Source: a virus
Direction: 5' to 3' (one strand)
IMG/VR virus record: IMGVR_UViG_3300029309_000034
Location: 1 to 59,246 of that record
Length of the DNA: 59,246 nucleotides
The stretch's first letter is position 1. Every line of letters starts with the position of its first letter. This document shows positions 24,711 to 35,000 of this stretch, piece by piece. The notes below the pieces were generated by a model. That model was not told the DNA's origin, searched no databases, and saw only the letters and a list, made by a program, of their open reading frames with translations. Both the position numbers and the translations under genes were made by a program.

Positions 24711-25048
24711 TGGCATTTCAAAAGATTACACCAATAAGATTAGCTCAAGCAGCAAGCACTACAGCTTTTTTGGCTATTTACACTTGCCCAACTAACACTC
24801 GTACTTATGTAAAAGATATAACAGTATGTAACACTACAAGTGGAGCAGTGACTTTGTTTGTAAGTTTAGTGCCTGACCAAGGCACAGCAGGAACAGCAAA
24901 CGCATTATTTAGTGGAGAGAGTATAGCTGCAAATACTACTTTTCAATGGAAGGGTACACAGATTTTAAATGCAGCAGAAACTATACAGTTTAAAGGTGGT
25001 GCAACAGGTTTAACAATTCACGTATCAGGGGCTGAAGCCGTTGATTAA
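24710..25048 (+). CDS. Small beta structural protein, 112 aa
   Basis: AFQKITPIRLAQAASTTAFLAIYTCPTNTRTYVKDITVCNTTSG is a pattern I associate with phage head or tail accessory beta-sandwich proteins. Low charge, about ten predicted strands. TAATG overlap with the previous gene. Function unknown. Confidence 0.7.
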   Translation: MAFQKITPIRLAQAASTTAFLAIYTCPTNTRTYVKDITVCNTTSGAVTLFVSLVPDQGTAGTANALFSGESIAANTTFQWKGTQILNAAETIQFKGGATGLTIHVSGAEAVD

Positions 25049-25068
25049 GGTTATAAAAAGGTTATAAT
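25041..25068 (+). promoter_or_regulatory. Sigma70-like promoter in the ejection-protein region
   Basis: TTGATT (25041-25046), a 16-bp spacer and a perfect TATAAT (25063-25068). The predicted start of transcription is at or next to the ATG of the following gene (25075), so the message would be leaderless or nearly so. Confidence 0.5.
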
Positions 25069-25074
25069 GACGCT

Positions 25075-26100
25075 ATGAGTTTAGGAAACATATTCAGAAC
25101 AATCGCACCAATAGCCGCAGGAGCTATGTTTGGACCTGGAGGTGCAGCGTTAGCTTCTGGTACCATGGGAACTGCTATTGCTGCAGGAGCTGCTACAGGT
25201 GCAGGGATTGCTGCATTATCAGGAGATGACCCTTTGATGGGTGCTGTTTCAGGTGGTTTAGGTGGTGCTAGTGGTTCAGGAATAGGAAAAGCTATGAGTG
25301 GAACTGCAGCTGTAGCTCCTACTACTGCAAACATTCCTTCAGGTATGTATGATGCAGCTTCGCCTACACTTGCTAATGCTGCAGGTCAGCTACCTGCACA
25401 AAATTCAGCTCTTATGGCACCATCTACTGGCACTAATTTTGGAGCTGGTACTATGAGAAATGTAACAATGCCAAATACAACACAAACCGTAGGTTCATTT
25501 GGTAAGCCATCAGACAGTACTTTCTTAAGTAGATTAGGTGGTGGCAGTGAACTTATGGGTGCTGGTAAATTAGGTGTTGCGGGTTTACCTGTGCTTGGTG
25601 CTGCAGCCATGCCAGATACTGCTAGCCCTGACAGTAATCCTATGAACAGATACGACCCTAATCGTAGATTAAATTTAAATATGACTACAGGTATTAGGAA
25701 TGCATTGATGAGAAATTCAGGACTAAGATTACAAGAAGGTGGTATTTTAGACCTACCAATGTCGGCTCCAGAGGAGATGGAGGCATTTAGAAGATTTGAA
25801 CAAGAGCGTCAACTTAGAGAATCAATGTCACCTAACATGAATAAAGGTGGTTATTTAGAGACAGGTATGGGTGATGGTGTATCAGATGAAATACCAGCTA
25901 GTCTTGATGGTGAGCAAGATGTTCTATTGTCAGAAAATGAATTTGTAGTACCCGCAGATGTAGTTAGTGGGTTAGGTAATGGCTCTTCAGATGCAGGAGC
26001 AGAGCAACTTTATGCTATGATGGATAGAGTTAGAAAAGCTAGAACAGGTACTAAAAAAATGGGAAGAGAGATAAACGCAGAGAGGTTAATGCCAGCTTGA
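25075..26100 (+). CDS. Internal/ejection-type virion protein, Gly/Ala-rich, 341 aa
   Basis: Residues 1-75 are glycine-zipper rich (PIAAGAMFGPGGAALASG, GAVSGGLGGASG), suited to membrane insertion. The C-terminal part has NKGGYLETGMGDGVSDEIPA and LLSENEFVVPADVVSGLGNG, a conserved virion-protein motif in marine phages and cyanophages. It starts five internal-protein genes, so ejection into the host with the DNA is likely. The ATG has no close ribosome site. Confidence 0.7.
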   Translation: MSLGNIFRTIAPIAAGAMFGPGGAALASGTMGTAIAAGAATGAGIAALSGDDPLMGAVSGGLGGASGSGIGKAMSGTAAVAPTTANIPSGMYDAASPTLANAAGQLPAQNSALMAPSTGTNFGAGTMRNVTMPNTTQTVGSFGKPSDSTFLSRLGGGSELMGAGKLGVAGLPVLGAAAMPDTASPDSNPMNRYDPNRRLNLNMTTGIRNALMRNSGLRLQEGGILDLPMSAPEEMEAFRRFEQERQLRESMSPNMNKGGYLETGMGDGVSDEIPASLDGEQDVLLSENEFVVPADVVSGLGNGSSDAGAEQLYAMMDRVRKARTGTKKMGREINAERLMPA

Positions 26101-26519
26101 AGAAAGCAACGATTGTTCCAAAAGAACATATCGCAGATGTTTGGGAAGATATAGAAGAGTATGTAAAAAACTGTGCTAAATATACATACGGTAGATTCAC
26201 CGAACAAGATATACTGAGAGATGTGTTATCAAAAGACCAGCAGTTATGGGTTTCATTTGATGTAGAAACTAAGGTAATTGTAGGATTTTTGATAACAGAA
26301 GTAGTACAGTATCCTCAAGCAAAGATGTTAGTGATGCATTTTACAGGAGGACAAGATTTTAAAAGTTGGGTGCCTGATGGCTTACCAAAAATACAAAAGT
26401 TTGCAAGAGATAACGGATGTATTAGGATAGAGTCACATGGCAGACCAGGTTGGGAAAAGATGTGGAAAGAATATGGATATAAAAAACGATTTGTATTCTA
26501 TGAATTACCAGTGGAGTAG
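26097..26519 (+). CDS. GNAT-like acetyltransferase-fold protein, 140 aa, TTG start
   Basis: LWVSFDVETKVIVGFLITEVVQYPQAKMLVM and ARDNGCIRIESHGRPGWEKMWKEYGYKKRFVFYEL follow the N-acetyltransferase layout (beta4-beta5, then the alpha4-beta7 end). The acetyl-CoA loop is not typical (GGQDFKSW), so activity is uncertain. GNAT-like proteins of this kind are common among podovirus internal-protein genes. The TTG start overlaps the previous TGA. Confidence 0.7.
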   Translation: MKKATIVPKEHIADVWEDIEEYVKNCAKYTYGRFTEQDILRDVLSKDQQLWVSFDVETKVIVGFLITEVVQYPQAKMLVMHFTGGQDFKSWVPDGLPKIQKFARDNGCIRIESHGRPGWEKMWKEYGYKKRFVFYELPVE

Positions 26520-26522
26520 CGG

Positions 26523-27794
26523 ATGTTGTTAAAGTTAGTACCAAATAAATTAAAAGTATGGTTGATTAAGCAACTATACACAGACCTTGCATCTAAAGGT
26601 CGCATGGGTGATACCCGTTTAGCTCACGTTAATGATTATGAAGCTAAATTACTTAAATCAATAGGTGGCTCAGGTACAATCAACCCTGCTACAGGACTAT
26701 TTGAGTATGGTGGGGGTAGTGGTGGTGGAACCACTAAGTCAACCACAACTAACTTACCTGAGTACGCTCAACCTTTCTACGAAGAACTTTTAAAGCAAAC
26801 AGGTAGACAAACATACACCACAGACGCAGCAGGCAACGTTACAGGCGTACAAGATATACCACAGTATGAAGGCACTAGAGTTGTAGGGTTTACCCCAGAG
26901 CAAAGAGCAGTGCAACAAGGAGTTATGGCATTAGATACTCCTGGACAATTCGCTACTGCAGGTCAAACATTAGATGATTTGTCTACAGTGGGTACAGCAG
27001 CCGCAGCACGAGGTATCGCAGGTGCACTAGATTACACTCCTGGCACAGTAGAAAGTTTATCTATGCAAGCTCCTGGTACATTTGACCAAGCAGCTATGCA
27101 ACAGTACATGAGCCCATTTAGTGAAGCAGTAACAGATAGAGCTATATTAGAAGCTCAAAGACAAAGAGATATAGCTAAGAGTCAAGCAGCTATGGGTTCT
27201 ATTGGTAGAGGCACATTTGGTGGTGGACGAGAAGCGTTATTGACTGGAGAAGCTGATGCTCAAACTAGAGCATTAATAGCAGATTTAAGAGCTAAAGGAC
27301 AACAAGATGCTTTCTTAAATGCTCAACAACAGTTTGAAAGAGATAGAGCCGCTGGTATGAGAGCTGATGAACAGACTCTTGCAGCTGAAAGAGAAAGAAG
27401 ACAAATGGAGCAACAAGGCGGTCAGTTTAGTGCTCAACTACAAAGAGATTTAGGTCTTGGAGGATTGGGTACTGCAGTACAAACAGCTCAAGCTCAAAGT
27501 GGGTTAGGGCGAGATGCACAAATAGCTAATTTAGAAAGACTTAAAGCTCAAGCAGTAACTGCTGCACAACAACAAGCACTAGACCAAGAGATTGCAAACG
27601 TAGAGTTTCAAAAATTCAAAGAAGACCAAGATGCACAAAGACGATTATTGGAGTTTCAATCAAACATACTTCGTGGTCAAGCGGGTGCATTGGGTTCAAC
27701 ACAGGTGCAATACGCTCCACCACCTAGTCTAGCCAGTCAAATTACAGGTACAGGGATTGCAGGTCTTGGACTATATAGAGCGATGGGTGGTTAA
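26523..27794 (+). CDS. Internal virion/ejection protein, 423 aa
   Basis: The N-terminus (GRMGDTRLAHVNDYEAKLLKSIGGSGTINPATGLFEYG) is conserved in marine podoviruses. The middle and C-terminal parts are long Gln/Ala-rich helices (ERERRQMEQQGGQFSAQLQRDL) ending in a short hydrophobic Gly-rich segment. Consistent with a T7 gp14/15-type protein that forms the ejection conduit; inferred from position and composition. Confidence 0.7.
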   Translation: MLLKLVPNKLKVWLIKQLYTDLASKGRMGDTRLAHVNDYEAKLLKSIGGSGTINPATGLFEYGGGSGGGTTKSTTTNLPEYAQPFYEELLKQTGRQTYTTDAAGNVTGVQDIPQYEGTRVVGFTPEQRAVQQGVMALDTPGQFATAGQTLDDLSTVGTAAAARGIAGALDYTPGTVESLSMQAPGTFDQAAMQQYMSPFSEAVTDRAILEAQRQRDIAKSQAAMGSIGRGTFGGGREALLTGEADAQTRALIADLRAKGQQDAFLNAQQQFERDRAAGMRADEQTLAAERERRQMEQQGGQFSAQLQRDLGLGGLGTAVQTAQAQSGLGRDAQIANLERLKAQAVTAAQQQALDQEIANVEFQKFKEDQDAQRRLLEFQSNILRGQAGALGSTQVQYAPPPSLASQITGTGIAGLGLYRAMGG

Positions 27795-27802
27795 GAAACA
27801 AC

Positions 27803-29020
27803 ATGAATATTATACAACTACAAGATAGACTTAAAGGAATGCCAACTGAAACTTTAGTTAAGTTTGTAGAACGACCTATGGGTGAAGTGCCCGTATATTT
27901 AGCGTTGGGTGAGTTACAAAGACGTAAGGAGATGAAAGAAAGATTTCAAGCAAGCCAAACAGAAAAACCTAGTGTATCAGAGCAACTTGTAGCAGAAGCA
28001 AAACCAAAACCAATGCAAATGGGTTTAGGTGCCATGGCTAGACGACAAATGATGCCTGGACAACAAATGATGCCTGGAGCTCAAGGCGTAGGTGCTCCAC
28101 AACCAGCACCACAAATAAGCCCAAGACAAATGGCAGCAAGTGGCATAGCCGCTAACCCTGTAAGAAACGTAGGTAGCCCAGCTATGATGGCTGCAGGTGG
28201 AATTGTAGGGTATCAACCAGGTGGACTTATTGACCCAGATGACTTTGCTCCTAATCCTTTTGATAAACTTGCAGGCACAGGAGGCACAGGAGGCACAGGA
28301 GGCACAGGAGGCACAGGAAATATAACAAGAGATTCTATTGCTGGTTTTTTTGATGATGTTAATGTTGATAGCCCATACAATCCATATCCTTTCTTTACTC
28401 GTGAATTAACAGGTATTCCATATTTTCCTAAAAGTTTGACTCCAAAAGACTTCATGAAAAGACGTGAAGCTGTAAACAAAGAATTAGGAATAGATAATAT
28501 GTACTTTGATGAACAAAGAGACAGAGCACTTGACATGGGGCTAATTGAAGCAGGTCTTCGTATTGCAGGAGGCACATCTGCTAACCCATTAGCAAATATA
28601 TCTGAGGGAGCTATACCTGCCTTAGAGCAATACAACAAACAAATAGCAGCTGCTGACGCTGGCACTAGAGCAGAATTAATAAATGCAAGAGATGCATTTA
28701 TAGAAGAGCAATCTGAAATTAGAAAAATGCAATCTGATTTATTAAATGATTATTTTGCAGCACAAGCTGCAGCTGCAAATGCTCAAGGAGGTTTAGCTAA
28801 AGAGGCTTTTGACGCAACTATAAAATATTTGGGCTATTACATACCTGAAGCAAGTATAAGAACATTTTTTGATAAATACCCACGAGAGGCAGCAGCATTA
28901 TTCCAAGACATAAATTCAGTTGTTATAGATGCATTTAAAGAAAATAGAGCGGTTGACCAAAGTGAAATAGATAGAATAATGTTAGATATACAGAAATATA
29001 TAAAAAAAGATAAAAAATAA
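27803..29020 (+). CDS. Internal virion/ejection protein with Gly-Gly-Thr linker, 405 aa
   Basis: Begins NIIQLQDRLKGMPTETLVKFV and VPVYLALGELQRRKEM, a conserved helical cap of marine podovirus internal proteins. A disordered Met/Gln/Pro region and a GGT x5 linker (about residues 158-172) separate it from a helical C-terminal part (about 180-400). Follows the 423-residue protein and precedes the giant protein in the usual order of ejection proteins. Confidence 0.7.
   Translation: MNIIQLQDRLKGMPTETLVKFVERPMGEVPVYLALGELQRRKEMKERFQASQTEKPSVSEQLVAEAKPKPMQMGLGAMARRQMMPGQQMMPGAQGVGAPQPAPQISPRQMAASGIAANPVRNVGSPAMMAAGGIVGYQPGGLIDPDDFAPNPFDKLAGTGGTGGTGGTGGTGNITRDSIAGFFDDVNVDSPYNPYPFFTRELTGIPYFPKSLTPKDFMKRREAVNKELGIDNMYFDEQRDRALDMGLIEAGLRIAGGTSANPLANISEGAIPALEQYNKQIAAADAGTRAELINARDAFIEEQSEIRKMQSDLLNDYFAAQAAAANAQGGLAKEAFDATIKYLGYYIPEASIRTFFDKYPREAAALFQDINSVVIDAFKENRAVDQSEIDRIMLDIQKYIKKDKK
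28274..28318 (+). repeat. 9-bp tandem repeat (GGCACAGGA x5)
   Basis: Five exact copies of GGCACAGGA encode a Gly-Thr-Gly linker in the 405-residue ejection protein. A likely slippage hotspot giving a variable linker. Confidence 0.9.
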
Positions 29021-29029
29021 GGAGGATTA

Positions 29030-32000
29030 ATGGCCACCTTAGTTGAAAAAATACAAGAAGCTCTACAGTCAGGATTCACAGAAGACCAGATTAGAAACGA
29101 ATTACAGAAAAAAGGTATTGAGCTACCTAAAAATTATTTTGGTGCTCCCCCCGAACCTGAGCCTAAACCTGAGCTTAAACCTGAGCCTAAACCTGAGCCT
29201 AAACCTGAGCCTGAATCTCAACTCAAACCAGACGTTACAGAAGAAACACCTACTTTTTTAGGTATGTCTATAGATGAGGACGATGATTTTTTAAGAGCCT
29301 TAAAAACATATATTCCAGAGACAAAAGAACTTTTTGGTGGGTTACAGGTATTAACAGGTAAAGGCCTAGAAACGCTTGGTTTTGACGGAACAGGAGCGAT
29401 TGAATCAGGGCTTGAAAATATAGAAGAAGCTCAAAAAGAAATACAACCGTTTACAAAAGAAACTGATTCATTTTCTGCAGTAATAGACGAAGGTCTTGGA
29501 AGTTTTTTAACAGAATTTTTACCTTACTATGCAGGTAAAGGGGTTGCGATGTTTAGTGAGGCAGCTTTGTCTGGTCTTATTGGAGCCATAATAGGAACAA
29601 CTGCAGGTCCAGGAGGTACTGTAGCTGGAGGACTTAGTGGAATTGTTGCTAAGTCGCTTGTTAAAAAAGGATTAAAAGACAAAATTAAAAAAATTAGAAA
29701 AGAACAAGGTTTTATCAAAGGAAGAGCTGCTGTTAAAGACCTTGTAAAAAGAGAAGTCGCAAAAGAAATAGCCACTAACCCTGCTTTACGAAGACAAGTA
29801 AATCGAAAAATAGGACAGACTCTTGGTATAGGCACAATGTCAGCACGATATGGTGCGGGAGAAGTTACAACTAGAGCTGTTGATGAGGCTATTGCAGGAG
29901 TAGACGACCCTCAAGAACAAATGCGTATTATAAAAGAGTTGAGCACAGGTAAGTTAGCTGCTTTAAGTACAGGTCATGCTCTTGCACAATATGTGGGTTT
30001 AAAAATTGGTTTGGGTTCTTTAGATGCAATGAACACTGTCACAAGAAATATATTTATAAATGTATTTAAAAATGTAGGAATTACAGGTTTAAAAGAAGCT
30101 CCTGTTGAAATTTTTCAAAGTATATTAGAAAGGTATGGAGCTGACTTACCTTTAAAAGATGCTCAAGCTATACGAGAATATGTAGATGCTGCTGCGGGAG
30201 GATTCTTTATGCCTATCGTGCCAGCAACAATAGGTGGAGCAAGAAGACCTAAAAGCCCAACAAAACCTACTGATGCAAAAGGAGACCCTACTACTGATGC
30301 AAAAGACGACTCTGAAGGTACAGATACAGATACAGATGCAGATACAGATACAGATACAGATGTAGATACAGATAGAACTATAAAAGAAGAACGTAAAAAA
30401 ATTACAAGTGAAATAAAAAAAGAAGCAGATAAGATAAAAGCAGAAAAAATAAAAAAACTTAAAGTAGATACTCTCACTCGTGAAATACTAAAAGACTTAG
30501 GTATAAGAGGTAATGTGAGTGGATTTTCTGAGTTAGAAGGTGCAGAACTTAATACTGTTGAAAACATAGAAACAGTAGATAACATTTTAGAAAGTAAAGA
30601 AGCTTTGCCATCAACTAATACTGAAGCAATTCAAAACTTTAGAAAAAAACTTAAGAGAAAACGAAACAAATTATTAAAAGAACAAAAAGATGTTAAACCA
30701 AAAGAAACAAAAGATGAAGACGGCACTGATGTAGCTGGAGAAGAGGTGCAATCTACTATAGTGGACCCTGTGGTAGACCCTGTGGTAGACCCTGTGGTAG
30801 ACCCTGTGGTAGACCCTGTGGTAGACCCTCAGGAGCAACAAATTTTAGATTTTGTTAAGACAGAAGACGGAACAACTGTGTCCGCTATACAAAAGAAATT
30901 TAAAATAGGTCTTAACAAAGCCAAAAATATTATGAAAAAAGCTGTTGACGCAGGATTAATTACAACAGAAACTAAAGGAAGAAGCACTATTTATAAGGAG
31001 GTGCAAGATACTCAAGGAACTAGAGAAGGAATTGTCGGAACAACTGGAGCTGTTGACCAAGAAGGACTTGGAGCTCGCGATGATGCACCTGTACAGACCA
31101 CAGAAGAGACCGCTACCGAAGTCGTTGACGAAACTGACGGAGATGCAGTGGTTACTCCTAGACCAGATACTGGACAGCTTACTGGAAGAGAAGAAGGAGT
31201 CGATAGTACATTAGATTTACCTACTAGAGTTAAAGAAGTTAAAAAACTTTTAAACAATATAGACCCAGATAATGAGTTGTTCCCAGAGTATAAAGAAACG
31301 CTTAAAGATGTTGATATTACTCAAGAAGAATTAACTCAAATAGAAAATGATTTATTTGAGGTTATTAAAGAAAAAGATTTTTCAAAACGACCAGGTAAAG
31401 AAAGCGATAGAGAAACTATTCAAGGGCTAAATAAAGTAAAAACTTTAGGACAGGCTCTAAATACATTAACAAGTAACTTTAATGATTCTTTATCAGATTT
31501 ACAAAAAGGCACTATTGAAAGGCTTATAAGCACCCCTAATATAGGTAAAACTAAATTCGTAATTAATCCTGAGTTAGAAGAAAAAGAAGGAGCTTATGGA
31601 GCCTATGACACAAATACTAATACTGTAGAAATATCACAAAATGCTGATGTAGATACTGTACTACATGAAGCAGTCCATGCAGCTACCACTAATCAAATCA
31701 ATAAAAATATAACTAAAGATGGTAAGGGAAGAACTAGAGTTGGTAGAGATTTAATTCAACTTTTAAACGATGCTAAAGAAGCGGATAAAAATAATGAATT
31801 TAGTGAAGCATTAAGCAATGTTAAAGAATTTATTTCGGAAGGATTTAGCAATTCAGAGTTCCAAAAATTTTTATCAAGAACTCCAAGCACGCAGGGTTTA
31901 AGTTTATTAGGAGAAGAACGTGCTTATAGAGCTAAGTTAAGAGAAGAAGGAACTAATAAACGTATAGCTGACAATATTATAAAAGAAAGAAGGAACGCTG

Positions 32001-35000
32001 CTAGTTTAATTAATACTATGTGGGGTAATTTTGTAAAACTTATTAATGAAATGGTAGGTAAAGCAGACATAACTTATAGCGTTATGAATGATATAATAGC
32101 TTTAGCTCCTGAGTTGTTTACAGGAGTAGACAAAAATCAAACTGAAAGTCCTGGTGAAAGACTATTAAAGAAAAAAACTAAACAAGAGATAAAAGAGTTT
32201 AATCAAAAACAAAAAACACCAGAAAAAATAAAAAGGGAAAATCAAAAACAAAAAGACCCAATGGATGAGCAATTCCCTAACCGAACCGAAGTAGGAAATA
32301 TATTTAATATTAAAGATAAAATTGACCAACAACTTTTTTCTTTTGATAAAATTCTTAATGGAGAAATTATCAAAAACATCAAAAAAACAAAAAATAAAGT
32401 ATTTGGTATATTTTATGGAAAAGCTGATTGGAAATTTATTCAAGATGAAATATTAAAAATAAGCTCTTCTCAATCTTTACATAATGAGGGAGTTGCGACA
32501 GCTAGTCTAAACTATGGTAAACCTGTTTACAGAGAAGAAGGTTCATTCTTTGACCATGAGGTTGACCCTGACACTGATACAAACGACCAAGCTAGTTATA
32601 AAAAAGTTTTAAGGGGATTAAGAGATTACTCAAAAAAATTAGGGGCTCCCTATAAAGATGTTCGTGAAATGGCTCATAATGCATTTGTTGCTCTTCGTGC
32701 AAACGGTATACGAATAAAAAATGAAGAGAAAAAACAACAAGCTGTAAATTTACGAGTGCAAGGAAAAGATAAAGAGGCGAGAGACGTGGAAAAAACTATT
32801 ATTCCTATTGATTTATCTAATGAGCAAATAGACAATGGAGTAGAACTTTTTAATAGCAGTCCTGAACTGCAACAAATATTTGAAACTTGGATTCAAGCTA
32901 AAAATGATATAATTCAGTTACTAGTTGAACATGAAGTAATGAGTCCTGAAATGGCTAAAGAATTTTCTCAAGTTATAGATGTAGAGGGAATTGAGGCTTT
33001 TGATGACTATATTACTTACTATAGAGATGGGCAAGAATTGTCTGGAACCTACACAAAAAAACAAGGAGACCGCGGAACATATTTTAAATTAAAAGGTAGT
33101 TTTGTTCCTGTAGCTGACGTTTTTGATAATATGGAAACATGGATTCGTACTGGAGTTAGACGAGCAGTTTCAAATAGAACAGCAATTAACAAAGTAGAAT
33201 CTTCATTTAAGTATTTACCTAATGATATTAGAGAAATATCTGAGGCAGAAAAAAGAGCAGACACTCCTAATGTAGTTAGTTTTAGTAGAATAGATGAAAA
33301 AACTGGAAAAAGACAAATTAAACATTATCAATACTCATCACCATATTTTGCTGCTGCTTTTGGAGAACAATTAGGAAAACTTGAAATAGATGGGCACCAA
33401 TTTCTTAAAAATAATTCTAACTTTTTAAGAACCAACGTAGTTTATTACCCATTATTCGGCTTGACTCAACTTCCAATGGACGCTTACAACGCCATGTTTT
33501 CTTCAGGAATACGTAATCCTCTTATGATTCCACTAAGAATTATGAAAGAGTTTCCATTAACTTTACTTAATATGAGTGAAACACATAAAATAGGTCAACG
33601 AGTAGGATTTACTGGAACTTATAATTCTTTTGTACAAGGAGAAACTCTTTCAGATAATGAATTAAAAAATCAAAAAGGTCTTTACGCATCTATGACTAGA
33701 TTTATTAATAGTGTTCCTGGACTTGGAAAAGACATAAGTCTTGACCGTATTGGTATTGAAACACCTATTTCTGTGAAAAGACTGTTGGAACGTATTGCTA
33801 TGTCCTCTGACAACGCAATAAGACAGGCTGTTTATGAACAAACCATGGCAGAGACAAATGATAAAGGGCTAGCGGTTAATAGAATGGCTGAGATAATTAA
33901 CTTTAAAAGAGCAGGAGCTAACAAAACTATTGCTTTTCTTCGTGGTGTAGTTCCATTTTTTGGAGCTTTTATGCAAGCAACTGCAATACAAGGACGAGTT
34001 TTATTTGGTGATGGAGTTTCACCTCAACAAAGAGCGTTTGCTCTTGCTAAGTATTTAAATGCAGGAACTCAAGCTACAGTAGCTGCACTTGCATACACTC
34101 TATTAATGCAAGATGATGATGAATACGAAAGACTTGACCCCAGCACAAAAGATAGCAAATTTATATTTCCTAATGGGTTTCATTTACGTTTACGTCCAGA
34201 TATACACACCCTTTTATGGAAAATAATTCCAGAAAATGTTTTAAATAATATGCTAGGTAATTCAGATAACCAAAAAGTTGCAGACGCTATAAAAAGAGGT
34301 TTACGTGAGGCATTTCTTACGAATAGGATGTTACCTCAAGCGATTAGACCTATCATGGACTTATCTTATAATTTTGACCCAAGAACGCAAAGAGACATAA
34401 CAACTCAATCACTAAAAGACCTTCCTGCTGGAGAGCAGTTTACTAAAAACACAAGTGAATTTGCTAAATTTCTATCTCAAAAAATAAATCTTGATGAACT
34501 TGGAGTTACCCCAATACAAATAGATTTTTTTCTTCGCCAATATTTCGGGTACACAGGAGGCCTAGCGACCATGTTGATAGACGAAATTCTCAAAGATTTG
34601 GGAGTATTTGATGTTGAACCTGCTAGCAAAACCGAAAGAGACCTTATCGCTAGTATTCCAGGCATGGGAAGCTTTATTTCAAGAGAATATGGCAATAGAC
34701 ATACAAGTGATTTCTTTGAACTAAAAAAAGAAGTTGAAACTGCTTACCAAGCATATAAAAAGTTGATAGCAGAAGATTATGATACAGATAAAGCTTTAGA
34801 CCTATACCAAGACAAAGCTAAGTTAATTGATGCTAAAGACGAAATAAATACTTATATGAAAGTAATTAAACAAATAAGAAAAGAAAGAAATTTATTGTTA
34901 AGAAAACCAAAAGATATGATAAGTTCTGACGAAAAAAGAAAAGAATACGAACGTCTTAACAGAATAGAAGAGAGAACTTTAAATAGTATACTAAAAGTTC

